From Bacillus carboniphilus (GTDB lineage Bacteria > Bacillota > Bacilli > Bacillales > JC228): a DNA stretch of 64,000 nucleotides. The stretch spans positions 8,811-72,810 of the forward strand of contig NZ_BAAADJ010000014.1 in the NCBI RefSeq assembly GCF_039522365.1, given 5' to 3'. Position numbers and translations under genes: made by a program. The notes beneath the pieces are model-generated. The model did not search any database. It saw only the letters and a list, made by a program, of their open reading frames with translations, and was not told the DNA's origin. The first letter of the stretch is position 1; each line of letters starts with the position of its first letter. Below, piece by piece: positions 24,087 to 33,056 of this stretch.

Positions 24087-25877
24087 ATGGTTCAATTTCC
24101 GAAGCCAGATGTAGAACAGTTTTTTCGAACTCTTTTAGTTCAAGATTTCGTAGTAAGACCAGATGAAAAACAGATTGTATTAAGTACAAATTTAAACGGT
24201 CACTATAACCTATGGGCAATGGATTTACCTAATCAATTTCCATATCCATTAACATTTAAAAACCAAAGTTCACAAGCACTTCATTATGCAAAATCAGGGG
24301 AGTTTATGGTAGTTGGTTTTGATCAGGATGGCGATGAGAATACGCAATTATACGCGCTTCAACCTCACGGGGGTGAGTTAGTTCCTCTACGGGTCCAAGA
24401 AAAAGAACGTCATTTCTTTGCGAACCTCTCAAAAGATGGAAAACGTTTATACTACACGGGGACCAAAGAGAATCCTAGATTTTTAAATACATATATTTAT
24501 AACCTAGAAACAGGTGAAGAAGAAAAGATTTTGGAAGGAAAAGAGGCACCTTCTTTCTTAGCCGCTGTAAGTCCTGAAGAAAAAAGTTTTGTTTTTATTA
24601 AGAGTTTCGGTAATACTTACTCTTTGGCATATGCTCATGCAGATGGTGAAGATCTGTTGCTTACACCCGTTACGAAAGATCAACATACAACATCAAATCC
24701 AGTGTATGTGTCAGAAAATGAAATTTACTTCCTAACAGATTATGATGCGGACCTTTCTTACTTAGCAAAGTTTGATCTTCAAACTAAGGAGTTTACAAAG
24801 GTTCTTGAGGTGGAGGAAGAAGATTTTTCTACCATTAAATATAACAAAAATCAAAATGTATTGTATCTAGTGGGATCTTATGGAGTCGAAGACCGTTTTT
24901 ATCAGTATGACCTTTCAAATGGTGAGCTAAAGCAGCTAACAACACCGTCAAGTGTCATTGCCAAAGTTGTCGTGATGGAAAGTGGAAACCTATATGCACT
25001 TGGTCGTGATGCTACTCGACCATTCAATATTTTCAAATCGACAGACCAAGGTGCTACATGGGAAGAATTAACGCATTATCGAGTTCCAGGAGTAGCAGAC
25101 GAGGAGTTAGTTGAACCAGAAGTATTAAAATACCCATCGTTTGACGGTCTTGAAATTGAAGCTCTTTTCTTTAGAGCAAAAGAAGATAACTCCAATGGAC
25201 ATGTGATTTTATGGCCACATGGTGGACCTCAATCACTAGAAAGAAAATGGTTCCGTGCTCGTTTTCAGTTCTTAATTAACAGAGGATTTTCTATCTTTGC
25301 TCCAAACTTCAGAGGGTCTTCTAACTATGGACTTAAGTTCATGAAGATGGTTGAAGGAGATTGGGGACATGGGCCTCGACTAGATAATGTTGAGGGACTA
25401 GAGTGGTTAATTAAAAATGGCTATGCAGACAGAGACAAAATCCTTCTTATGGGTGGAAGTTACGGTGGTTACATGGCACTGCTTTTACACGGTCGCCACG
25501 CAGAGTACTTCAAGGCAGTGGTCGATATTTTCGGAGTAAGTAACCTCTTCTCCTTTTACGAGTCTGTTCCTGAATTCTGGAAGCCGTTTATGAATCAATG
25601 GGTAGGAGACCCTGTTAAAGATAAAGAAAAACTGACAGAGTATTCGCCGATTACACACTTAGATGGAATGGTGAAACCAATGCTTGTTATTCAAGGAGCG
25701 AATGATCCTCGTGTTGTAAAAGAGGAGTCAGACCAAATCGTGGATGCTCTACGTGAAAAGGGTCGTGATGTAGAGTACTTAGTACTTGAAGATGAAGGGC
25801 ACGGCTTTACGAAGAAAGAAAATGAAATTAAAGTAGACCGCAAAATATTAGAGTTTTTTGATCGGTTTGTAGACTAA
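24087..25877 (+). CDS. S9 family prolyl oligopeptidase-type peptidase
   Basis: 596 residues: an N-terminal seven-bladed beta-propeller (about 1-345) and a C-terminal alpha/beta-hydrolase domain. The nucleophile is Ser458 in MGGSYGGYM. Asp in [15 protein letters not shown] and His in EDEGHGFT complete the triad, and WPHGGPQS forms the oxyanion region. It lacks a signal peptide and is therefore intracellular, cleaving short peptides, probably acylaminoacyl-type. The SD is AAAGGAAG. Confidence 0.92.
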   Translation: MVQFPKPDVEQFFRTLLVQDFVVRPDEKQIVLSTNLNGHYNLWAMDLPNQFPYPLTFKNQSSQALHYAKSGEFMVVGFDQDGDENTQLYALQPHGGELVPLRVQEKERHFFANLSKDGKRLYYTGTKENPRFLNTYIYNLETGEEEKILEGKEAPSFLAAVSPEEKSFVFIKSFGNTYSLAYAHADGEDLLLTPVTKDQHTTSNPVYVSENEIYFLTDYDADLSYLAKFDLQTKEFTKVLEVEEEDFSTIKYNKNQNVLYLVGSYGVEDRFYQYDLSNGELKQLTTPSSVIAKVVVMESGNLYALGRDATRPFNIFKSTDQGATWEELTHYRVPGVADEELVEPEVLKYPSFDGLEIEALFFRAKEDNSNGHVILWPHGGPQSLERKWFRARFQFLINRGFSIFAPNFRGSSNYGLKFMKMVEGDWGHGPRLDNVEGLEWLIKNGYADRDKILLMGGSYGGYMALLLHGRHAEYFKAVVDIFGVSNLFSFYESVPEFWKPFMNQWVGDPVKDKEKLTEYSPITHLDGMVKPMLVIQGANDPRVVKEESDQIVDALREKGRDVEYLVLEDEGHGFTKKENEIKVDRKILEFFDRFVD

Positions 25878-25888
25878 TGAGTGAGTCA

Positions 25889-25926
25889 AGATGCTTTTTG
25901 CTTAATTGCAGAAAGCATCTTTTTTT
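25889..25926 (+). terminator. Terminator of the S9 peptidase gene
   Basis: AAGATGCTTT faces AAAGCATCTT, then TTTTTT. Confidence 0.88.
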
Positions 25927-25940
25927 GTCAGAGGAAAAAG

Positions 25941-25969
25941 TTGACATACGAAATATCGTAGTTTATTAT
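25941..25969 (+). promoter_or_regulatory. Sigma-A promoter of the PadR/DUF4188 operon, with candidate operator
   Basis: TTGACA (25941), 17 nt spacer, TATTAT (25964). The spacer carries a near-dyad ACGAAATATCGT, and GATATATATC followed by AAAAAGATATA lies downstream near 25979-26000. PadR autorepression at one of these is plausible. Confidence 0.75.
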
Positions 25970-26011
25970 GTATCTAAATGATATATATCAAAAAGATATA
26001 GGAGAAGAAAA

Positions 26012-26560
26012 ATGGCAAAAGAAAACTATACAAAATATGTGTTACTAGGTTTAATTACGACCAATTGTCGAAGTGGTTATGCTATTAAGCAAATAATTGA
26101 CAACAGCATCTCCCACTTTTGGAAAATTAGCTATGGTCAAATATACCCCAATTTGAAGAAGCTTGTAGATGATGGTTTAGCGGTCGTGGAGGATACGAGT
26201 CAGGAAGGAAAGCCGGATAAAAAAGAATATTTTATTACAGATGCAGGTAGGGAAGAACTTCAAAGGTGGCTTCAACAACCAATAGAGGAGATCCCCACAG
26301 TTAAAAATGAACTGTTGTTAAAGTTATATTTCAGTAGACATCAGCCCACTGAAATTGCAATAGAACAAGTGCGTTTTTATCAGGTTGAACTGGCAAGTCG
26401 TCTAAAAACGTATGAACAAATTGAAAGAGTGATTCAAAACACAGGTGAGGGTACAGAGGATGCGATGTACTGGCTTATTACACTGGATTATGGTTTGCGG
26501 ACTACAAGAGCAATGGTCGAATGGTGCGAAGATACAATCAAGAAGTTAAGAGAAAAATAA
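26012..26560 (+). CDS. PadR family regulator, long (VirR/PadR_C) form
   Basis: 182 residues: an N-terminal winged helix (ISYGQIYPNLKKLVDDGLAV, then KPDKKEYFITDAGREEL) and a C-terminal helical dimerisation domain of about 90 residues. ATG after AGGAGAAG. It lies 13 nt ahead of the DUF4188 gene, which it presumably represses. Confidence 0.88.
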   Translation: MAKENYTKYVLLGLITTNCRSGYAIKQIIDNSISHFWKISYGQIYPNLKKLVDDGLAVVEDTSQEGKPDKKEYFITDAGREELQRWLQQPIEEIPTVKNELLLKLYFSRHQPTEIAIEQVRFYQVELASRLKTYEQIERVIQNTGEGTEDAMYWLITLDYGLRTTRAMVEWCEDTIKKLREK

Positions 26561-26573
26561 GGGGGAAATTGAT

Positions 26574-27044
26574 ATGGGAAAAGAAATTCAAAACGGTCGG
26601 TTTATGGCAAAATCAGGGGAAGAAGTAGTGGTATTTGTAATTGGAATGAGAATTAATAAATGGTGGGCGATTCATAAATGGTGGCCTGTTTTTACAGCAA
26701 TGCCTGCAATGTTGCGAGAACTGTACACTCATAAAGAATTAGGTTTTCTTTCTATGGAAACCACGATGAATTTCAGGACCATAATGCTGGTCCAATATTG
26801 GAAGTCATTTGAGGACTTACAAAAATACGCTAGAGGAGATTTACATCTCAAGGCTTGGAGGAATTTTTACCAAAAGTTAAGCCAGTCATCTGCCGTTGGT
26901 ATCTATCATGAAACCTATCAGATTAAGCCTGGTAGCTATGAATGTATTTATGCAAACATGCCATCCTTTGGTCTATCGAAAGCGATTGGATCTGAGGCGA
27001 TTACCCCTAAGTTTCAATCTGCTAATAAAAGGATGAATGGGTAA
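26574..27044 (+). CDS. DUF4188 family protein (dimeric alpha-beta-barrel, monooxygenase-like)
   Basis: 156 residues. It contains VVFVIGMRINKWWAIHKWW, MLVQYWKSFEDLQKYARG and HLKAWRNFYQ, which look like a ferredoxin-fold dimeric alpha-beta barrel as in antibiotic-biosynthesis monooxygenases. The family is uncharacterised; no cofactor motif is visible. The SD is AAGGGGG. PadR-coupled, so probably induced by a small hydrophobic compound. Confidence 0.78.
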   Translation: MGKEIQNGRFMAKSGEEVVVFVIGMRINKWWAIHKWWPVFTAMPAMLRELYTHKELGFLSMETTMNFRTIMLVQYWKSFEDLQKYARGDLHLKAWRNFYQKLSQSSAVGIYHETYQIKPGSYECIYANMPSFGLSKAIGSEAITPKFQSANKRMNG

Positions 27045-27089
27045 AACATGATACTATAATAGATAGATTGAAATAATGGAGGATCAGTT

Positions 27090-28142
27090 ATGAAAGTAAG
27101 AGATAGGGGTATTGTGGTTGGTAGATTAAATCCTGGGAAGAAAAATTGTATAACGGATGTTTCTGGAGTTAAGGTGGGGCATGTGACATTAGATTATCCA
27201 TTAACTGAGGACAAAACTGAGCATGCATGCACAGGGGTAACGGCCATCTTGCCTCATGGAGGAAATCTTTTTAAAGAAAAAGTAACGGCCGCAAGCTATG
27301 TACTAAATGGGTTTGGTAAAACAGCGGGTCTTGTTCAGGTGAACGAGTTAGGTGTCATTGAATCACCGATTATGCTAACGAATACCCTGGCAGTTCCTGC
27401 TGTTTCACATGGTACGATCCAACATATGCTCGAAGAAAACCCTGAAATTGGTGATACGACAGGAACCATAAATGTAGTCGTTGGAGAATGTAATGATAGC
27501 CATCTCAATTCGATTCGACTTTTACCGGTTCAACCAGAACATGCTAGGGAAGCGATTCAAAAAGCGACAACAGACCAAGCTCAAGAAGGAGCAGTGGGGG
27601 CTGGAAAAGGGATGGTGTGCTTTGGCTATAAAGGGGGAATTGGATCTTCCTCTCGTGTTGTAAAGGTAGATGAGAGTGGAGAAACTTTTACTGTGGGTAG
27701 CTTAGTCCTATCTAACTTTGGTAAAAAAGAAGAATTCCAAAAGGCCAAATATTGGGCATCTGAACAGGACGGCAGGAAAGCTTTAGACGAAACAGCTGAT
27801 GGTTCCATCATGATTGTTTTGGCTACTGATGCACCAGTCAGTGACCGCCAATTGGGTAGATTAGCCAAAAGATGCGGGATTGGATTAGGAAGAACTGGAA
27901 GTCATTTTAGCCATGGAAGCGGAGATATTGTCATTGCTTTTTCAACAGCTAATAAAACGTCGCATTTCTCAAATGAATATATAGAGGCTAAAGCTCAACT
28001 TAGGGAAGATCACCCTATTATGAACTTGCTTTTTACGGCAGTTGCGGAGGCAACAGAGGAAGCAATTTTGAACTCTCTATCACAGGCTGAAACAACGAAA
28101 GGTAGAAAAGGGCACGTTGTTCATCAGTTTCCGTTTAACTAA
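27090..28142 (+). CDS. P1 family peptidase (DmpA-type, S58)
   Basis: 350 residues. The N-terminus RLNPGKKNCITDVSGVKVGH, GGNLFKEKVTAASYVLNGFG, and GTINVVVGECNDSHLN are typical of L-aminopeptidase D-Ala-esterase/amidase. Family members self-cleave before a Ser that becomes the nucleophile; the expected site here is Gly238-Ser239 in ETADGSIMIVLATDAP. The ATG follows ATGGAGGATC. Substrate unknown, usually N-terminal residues or beta-peptides. Confidence 0.88.
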   Translation: MKVRDRGIVVGRLNPGKKNCITDVSGVKVGHVTLDYPLTEDKTEHACTGVTAILPHGGNLFKEKVTAASYVLNGFGKTAGLVQVNELGVIESPIMLTNTLAVPAVSHGTIQHMLEENPEIGDTTGTINVVVGECNDSHLNSIRLLPVQPEHAREAIQKATTDQAQEGAVGAGKGMVCFGYKGGIGSSSRVVKVDESGETFTVGSLVLSNFGKKEEFQKAKYWASEQDGRKALDETADGSIMIVLATDAPVSDRQLGRLAKRCGIGLGRTGSHFSHGSGDIVIAFSTANKTSHFSNEYIEAKAQLREDHPIMNLLFTAVAEATEEAILNSLSQAETTKGRKGHVVHQFPFN

Positions 28143-28465
28143 AGGGGATCCGTGGCTGGGTCGGGAGCTCTTGGGTATGTCAGGGCATTTTGGCGGACTC
28201 AGGATCCGTTATTTAAATGAAAAGCCGGTTTTTAGGTGTTATGCGGACCCTGGTTCCGTTATTTAGCTGTTTGTGAGGGTTTTTGAGCCAACATTAGCCA
28301 AATAACGGAACCTCTGTCCGTGAAACACAAGAAATAGACCTATTTTTGGAAAATAGCGGAAACTGTGTCCGTTTGCCGACATAACAAGCAGAACCCCAAA
28401 TGCGTCCAGCCCTAAACCTAATAATTGAATAGTTTAATTGGATAGTCTATAATATTCTAAAATAC
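28143..28465. repeat. Intergenic region with four copies of a 21 bp dispersed motif in opposing pairs
   Basis: Motif CGGACnnnGGnTCCGTTATTT appears forward at 28194-28214 and 28244-28264 and reverse-complemented at 28300-28320 and 28351-28371 (AAATAnCGGAAnCTnTGTCCG). The two forward and two reverse copies can pair into large stem structures. There is no ORF. This resembles the small palindromic intergenic elements scattered in Bacillus genomes. Confidence 0.8.
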
Positions 28466-28483
28466 AAACTGTATAGTCAGTTT
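28466..28483. promoter_or_regulatory. Candidate TetR operator
   Basis: AAACTG-tatagt-CAGTTT, a perfect 6 bp dyad located 26 bp before the TetR start codon and probably overlapping its promoter. Autorepression is inferred. Confidence 0.45.
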
Positions 28484-28508
28484 ACTAATTGTAAAAGTAG
28501 GTGATCAG

Positions 28509-29111
28509 TTGGCTCCTAAGATTTCAAGTCAGGCTAAAGAAGAAAAGAAAATAGCCATTTTAAAAGCCGCATTAGAATGCTTTTCCCAGAAGGGATACCA
28601 CGCCACTTCTGTGGATGATGTAGTGAACTACACAAATTTAAGCAAAGGGTCTATTTACAACTACTTTAGTAGTAAAGAAGAAATGTTTATCAGTTTAATT
28701 ACCCGTCAAACTGAAGAAACGATGCATAAGCTTCAAAATGCTCTTCAGGAATTACAAAGTCCAACCGAAAAATTAAAGTATCTCGTTAACTTAGATATCC
28801 CTTTCAGAGAAAATAAAAGAAAAATGATGCGAGTCATGATTGAGTTTTGGACGTATTCTGCAGATAATGAGCAAACGAAGGATATTATGGTTAAACGGTT
28901 TCAAAAGGTCATCGATTTAACAAAGGGGATTTTTGAAGAAGGGAAAACGAAGGGGGAGTTTAGGAAAGACCTAGATGCCGAAGTGGCAGCCAGTATGTAT
29001 TGGGGTCTTCACGATGGAATTTGGGTTCACTCTTTAGTATTAGATGATCCCAAATTAGTGGAAAGAAAGATTAAGGAGTTAGAAGAAACGATTATGAGGT
29101 ATGTAAAATAA
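28509..29111 (+). CDS. TetR family transcriptional regulator
   Basis: 200 residues. The N-terminal helix-turn-helix is ALECFSQKGYHATSVDDVVN followed by LSKGSIYNYFSSKEEMF, textbook TetR. The C-terminal ligand domain (WTYSADNEQTKDIMVKRF ...) is helical, as in YfiR-like members. The start is TTG after GTAGGTGATCAG. No target gene is adjacent on the same strand, so the regulon is unknown. Confidence 0.9.
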   Translation: MAPKISSQAKEEKKIAILKAALECFSQKGYHATSVDDVVNYTNLSKGSIYNYFSSKEEMFISLITRQTEETMHKLQNALQELQSPTEKLKYLVNLDIPFRENKRKMMRVMIEFWTYSADNEQTKDIMVKRFQKVIDLTKGIFEEGKTKGEFRKDLDAEVAASMYWGLHDGIWVHSLVLDDPKLVERKIKELEETIMRYVK

Positions 29112-29211
29112 AAAAAATAAAGGCCAATATCATTAAATCAACGTTTGTCCAATAACCATCACCTAGAGACAAACATAGGATGTACTATCCTGTATAAAGG
29201 TGGTGTGCATA

Positions 29212-29310
29212 TTGGGTAATAGTGGTAATGGAATGGGCTTTGTGCTCCTAGTCGTTCTTTTTATCCTTCTAATCATTGTAGGATCTTCCTACGGTAACGG
29301 TGGATACTAG
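29212..29310 (+). CDS. YjcZ family sporulation peptide (32 aa)
   Basis: A tiny gene: MGNSGNGMGFVLLVVLFILL, then IIVGSSYGNGGY. A Gly-rich head, one transmembrane helix FVLLVVLFILLIIVG and a Gly/Tyr tail are typical of YjcZ-type peptides of spore formers. The start is TTG after AAAGGTGGTG. It lies between TetR and the nitrilase and ends with its own terminator. Confidence 0.85.
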   Translation: MGNSGNGMGFVLLVVLFILLIIVGSSYGNGGY

Positions 29311-29341
29311 GTCGATGCTAATGAATAAAGACAACAAGAAG

Positions 29342-29370
29342 GGTAGGCTTTCTACAGTCTACCTTTTTTG
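29342..29370 (+). terminator. Terminator of the YjcZ peptide gene
   Basis: GGTAG...CTACC with a 12 nt loop that can pair further, then TTTTTT. Confidence 0.7.
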
Positions 29371-29497
29371 GTGTTCCAAAAAACAACAATTTCATAAAAT
29401 ATAAATTTGGAAGGTTATTAATCTTGATTTACTGACAAAAAAGATAAATAATCATCTTATTGATATTTTAGTACTATTGAAGAAAGAGGGGATTTCG

Positions 29498-30409
29498 ATG
29501 AAGTTTCGAGTTTCCGCAGTTCAGTATGAATTAAAGACCATTCAGTCATTTGAAGAGTTTGCACAACAATCAGAGCACTATGTAAAAACAGCTCAAGAAT
29601 TTGGAGCAGATTTTGTATTGTTTCCAGAGTTTTTTACAACTCAACTTATGTCCATTGGTGACCACAATGGAAATGCCCTAACGATAAATGAATTACCTGA
29701 TTTTACTTCTCGATATTTAGAGTTATTCTCATCACTAGCGATCCAGACGAAGATGTATATTGTAGGTGGGACTCATGTAATCCGACGTGGTGAAAAATTG
29801 TATAATGTTGCCCATCTTTTTTATCCAGATGGACGTATTGGGGAGCAAGCAAAGCTGCATATAACACCTACTGAAGTCCATGAATGGAATATGGCTCCTG
29901 GTGAGGATTTCAAAATTTTTGAAACGGAAAAAGGAAAAATTGCGATTCTTACTTGTTATGATATTGAGTTTCCTGAAATCGTGCGTATGGCAAAAGCAAA
30001 AGGGGCTGACGTAATATTCTGTCCTTCTTGTACGGATGATCGACATGGCTTTTATCGTGTTCGATATACAAGTCATGCGAGAGCGGTGGAAAACCAGGTG
30101 TACGTGGTACTTACTGGAACAGTAGGCTCTCTTCCAACCGTTGATTTTATGAGAGCAAACTATGGGCAGGCAGCCATCATCTCTCCTAATGATATTCCCT
30201 TCCCACCTCGTGGAATATTGGCAGAAGGGGAAATCAACAATGACATGGTTATAACAGCTGATTTAGACTTAAGCCTTTTATATGAGGTAAGAGAAAGAGG
30301 CGCTGTTACTACATGGAGAGATCGACGAACAGATTTATATACGGATTGGGAAAAAGAAGAACTGATGAAAGAATCACAAAAAGAGGAATCCAACCTAATC
30401 GTTGAGTAG
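29498..30409 (+). CDS. Carbon-nitrogen hydrolase (nitrilase superfamily)
   Basis: 303 residues. The catalytic triad of the superfamily is readable: Glu in LFPEFFTTQ, Lys in QAKLHITP, Cys in LTCYDIEFPE. The ATG at 29498 follows AGAGGGG. The closest recalled relative is the hydrolase half of B. subtilis YhcX. It probably cleaves an amide; substrate unknown. It is followed 13 nt later by a GNAT gene. Confidence 0.88.
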   Translation: MKFRVSAVQYELKTIQSFEEFAQQSEHYVKTAQEFGADFVLFPEFFTTQLMSIGDHNGNALTINELPDFTSRYLELFSSLAIQTKMYIVGGTHVIRRGEKLYNVAHLFYPDGRIGEQAKLHITPTEVHEWNMAPGEDFKIFETEKGKIAILTCYDIEFPEIVRMAKAKGADVIFCPSCTDDRHGFYRVRYTSHARAVENQVYVVLTGTVGSLPTVDFMRANYGQAAIISPNDIPFPPRGILAEGEINNDMVITADLDLSLLYEVRERGAVTTWRDRRTDLYTDWEKEELMKESQKEESNLIVE

Positions 30410-30422
30410 AGGAGAAAAAGGA

Positions 30423-31094
30423 ATGGAATATACACGCATTACTTCAATTTCTGATCCACTATTTAAAAAGATGCACAATTTAATGAAAGAAATCTTCCCA
30501 AAAGAAGAAGTGTTAGAGTTTGATTTATGGAAGGAACCTTTAGAAGATCCAGGAATTCGTGTATTTGTTGCAGTTAATGAAGGTGACGTGGTAGGTGCAA
30601 CAGAATACCGCTATTATCCGGACTGGAATATTGCCATGACCGACTTTACGATTATAGGGAAGCCTGGATTAGGGATTGGGCCTTTCCTAGCTCAACATCG
30701 GGAGAAGGATTTAAAGAATCTTGCTCAAGAAAATGGAAAAACCTTATACGGAATGTTTGCTGAAATCTATAATCCATATGTAGTAGAAAACCACGAGTTC
30801 GGTGGTGTAAAGCCGATGGACCCTTATGTCCGTCGTGAAGTTCTCTCTCACTTGGGTTATAAGAAGCTGAACTTTACTTATGTCCATCCATCTTGGAATA
30901 ATGATGGGGAAGCTGTCATTGGTTTAGACCTTTGTTTTCTACCAACGAATCCACAGCAAACAGAATTGCAATCTACACTAATTGTACAGTTTTTACAAAG
31001 ATACTATTCTGTTCTCTCCGAAAAACCAGAGGAATGGGTTCATATGATTCAAAGGTTAGAAGATTTAGAATCAGTAGAACTATTACCACTATAA
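30423..31094 (+). CDS. GNAT-like acetyltransferase
   Basis: 223 residues starting MEYTRITSISDPLFKK after GTAGAGGAG. It shows IRVFVAVNEGDVVGATEYRYYPDW and an acetyl-CoA loop region LGIGPFLAQHREKDL, then EIYNPYVVENHEFGG. In B. subtilis YhcX a GNAT and a nitrilase domain are fused; here they are separate adjacent genes, hinting at a linked reaction. Substrate unknown. Confidence 0.75.
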   Translation: MEYTRITSISDPLFKKMHNLMKEIFPKEEVLEFDLWKEPLEDPGIRVFVAVNEGDVVGATEYRYYPDWNIAMTDFTIIGKPGLGIGPFLAQHREKDLKNLAQENGKTLYGMFAEIYNPYVVENHEFGGVKPMDPYVRREVLSHLGYKKLNFTYVHPSWNNDGEAVIGLDLCFLPTNPQQTELQSTLIVQFLQRYYSVLSEKPEEWVHMIQRLEDLESVELLPL

Positions 31095-31176
31095 TTGGGG
31101 AAATTACACGAATATCGAAATTTTGTAATTTTTTCAAAAATATCGTATACTATAAGATAAGCATGTATTTTCCAAG

Positions 31177-31215
31177 AGCAGTGCTTTGTTTATAAAAAAC
31201 GGAGCATTGCTTTTT
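31177..31215 (+). terminator. Terminator of the nitrilase-GNAT operon
   Basis: AGCAGTGCT faces AGCATTGCT (one G-U), followed by TTTTTG. Confidence 0.6.
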
Positions 31216-31250
31216 GTATGTTTACTATTAAATAGAGTGGAGATTTATTT

Positions 31251-32096
31251 GTGAAAAAGCATACCGTTATGTGTCAAGATACTTCTATTGCAGTATTTGA
31301 ATATAGTAGTCTAGGAAGTCCGATTATCCTCCTACATCCTAGTGGAATCTTTGCATCCTATGTTTGGGAAAAGGTTGCAAAGGAACTCAGTGTCCATTAT
31401 AGAGTTTTGGCTGTTGATTTCCGGGGGCATGGTGAATCTGCTACGCCTAAATCAGGTTATCATTTAGAACAACTGGCTTTAGATATTGAGTCTGTTTTAG
31501 ATTACTTTCATATTGAAAATGCACATATTGTTGGTAACTCTCTTGGAGGAGAAGTTGCTGTTGTGATGGCATCTACGATTGCTGATCGTGTTCAATCCAT
31601 AACTTTAATAGATGGTGGAATCCTCTCTTATATGGGTCCAAGAGGAGAAGTTGAGGGAACAAAAGCAGAAATCGTTGACCGTTTTTTACATCGGAAGATT
31701 CTAGAGTTTGACTCGATTGAAGATACACATACATTCTGCATGGAACAATTTCCTAAGCATTGGGGACAATGGATACCGTCTTTTCCAATTCGTACTTTAC
31801 CGAATGGAAAAGTAACATACATGCAGGATGGGCAAATAACAGCACAGATTATGGCATCCGTTTGTGATTTAGATTTGGATGGTTGTTTCAATAACATTGA
31901 TTGCCCAGTACTGTTTTTACCTGCATCAAAAGAGCCCAAACTAGATATTAAGCTTGAAAATATTAGTCATTGGGAGAAAGCATTGCAAACTTCAAAATTG
32001 ACTATTATACCGGATAGTGAGCATATAATGATGACTCCTACACATTCAAAAAAAATAGCAGAGGAAATTCATGTATTTCTTTCTCAAATAAGATAA
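31251..32096 (+). CDS. Alpha/beta hydrolase
   Basis: 281 residues. IILLHPSGIFASYVWE holds the oxyanion HP/G motif, VDFRGHGES is typical, the nucleophile elbow is VGNSLGGEVA and the C-terminal His is in PDSEHIMMTP. The start is GTG with GTGGAG upstream. Esterase- or C-C-hydrolase-like; substrate unknown. Confidence 0.88.
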   Translation: MKKHTVMCQDTSIAVFEYSSLGSPIILLHPSGIFASYVWEKVAKELSVHYRVLAVDFRGHGESATPKSGYHLEQLALDIESVLDYFHIENAHIVGNSLGGEVAVVMASTIADRVQSITLIDGGILSYMGPRGEVEGTKAEIVDRFLHRKILEFDSIEDTHTFCMEQFPKHWGQWIPSFPIRTLPNGKVTYMQDGQITAQIMASVCDLDLDGCFNNIDCPVLFLPASKEPKLDIKLENISHWEKALQTSKLTIIPDSEHIMMTPTHSKKIAEEIHVFLSQIR

Positions 32097-32119
32097 AAGG
32101 AGGGGGTTCCCCTCCTTTT
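32095..32119. terminator. Bidirectional terminator between hydrolase and yteA
   Basis: AAAAGGAGGGG-GTT-CCCCTCCTTTT, perfect 11 bp stem overlapping both stop codons. Confidence 0.9.
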
Positions 32120-32885
32120 AGTGATTTTTATGGTCATCATCATCCACATATGGATCATGCTCATATGCCGGTAAATCCCCGAACGTCGTCATTATCCCTT
32201 CTTCATCCAATGCATCCTCGAATTTTTCATGCTGTTCATTTGGATATACCGTTATATTTTCTCCATTTATATCGTTCCCAATAAAATTTTCAAAGTCTTC
32301 CACATACCCTATGTTTTCTTCATATTCAACGTACGTGTCATCGTAATTTGTAGGAGGTATGAAGAAGTCAGATGGTGATTCCGAAGTCCCCCAAGATGCA
32401 ACCTCTTGCCAAGAGTCCTCAGCATCAAACGCGACCGATTCATCCTGCTCATCTAAATCGAATTTTCCAAACGGTGGCATCAACACTTCTTCTTCAATGG
32501 GTCTATCGTGAGAAACAGTTTGGTCTAAACTATGCTCTTTACAAAAAAGGGTTGTAGGAATGGCCTCTAGTCTTTCTTTTGAAATTTCTTTACCACATTT
32601 TTTACATGTCCCATAGCTTCCGTCGTCTATCGCTTGTAGAGCCTTTTCGATAGACTCTAATTCATAATCAGAATGTTGACTTAAAGCTATGTCCTTCTCT
32701 CTTTCATATAACTCTGTTCCCTCGTCTCCGGGGTGATTGTCATAGCTAGATAATTCACCAACGGACTCGTGAGCATGTCCTCTTTCTAAATTGTAATGGT
32801 CATTATTATCTAATCGTTCTTCCAGTTCTTTTTTCATACCGGAAAGGGTTTGTTTAAATGATTGGAGTTGTTGAGATGTTAACAT
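32118..32885 (-). CDS. yteA: YteA family sporulation protein with DksA/TraR zinc finger
   Basis: 255 residues. An N-terminal coiled region (LQSFKQTLSGMKKELEERL) is followed by NHPGDEGTELYEREKDIAL and a C4-type zinc finger with CKKCGKE and LFCKEH, 17 residues apart. The acidic C-terminal half (EDSWQEV..., NIGYVEDFENFIGND) is typical of YteA. The ATG at 32885 follows GGGAGGAG; an upstream extension is non-coding. In Bacillus yteA is expressed during sporulation, role unclear. Confidence 0.88.
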   Translation of the reverse strand: MLTSQQLQSFKQTLSGMKKELEERLDNNDHYNLERGHAHESVGELSSYDNHPGDEGTELYEREKDIALSQHSDYELESIEKALQAIDDGSYGTCKKCGKEISKERLEAIPTTLFCKEHSLDQTVSHDRPIEEEVLMPPFGKFDLDEQDESVAFDAEDSWQEVASWGTSESPSDFFIPPTNYDDTYVEYEENIGYVEDFENFIGNDINGENITVYPNEQHEKFEDALDEEGIMTTFGDLPAYEHDPYVDDDDHKNH

Positions 32886-33023
32886 AAATACACTCCTCCC
32901 GTAAGTAACATCAATGATAGTCTTCTTCCAAATGGTTGTATTCATGAATGGTAAATGGTTGAAGTTACTATCTCCTATTTTGCGAAAAAAAATGTAATCT
33001 TGCATAACAAATATCCTTTTGAA

Positions 33024-33056
33024 AAAAATAAAAGAACCAGTTTGAACCTGGTTCTT
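33024..33056 (-). terminator. Terminator after the dehydrogenase-like gene
   Basis: AAGAACCAG facing CTGGTTCTT, followed on the minus strand by TTATTTTTTT. It would end the transcript that starts at the SAM riboswitch. Confidence 0.85.
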
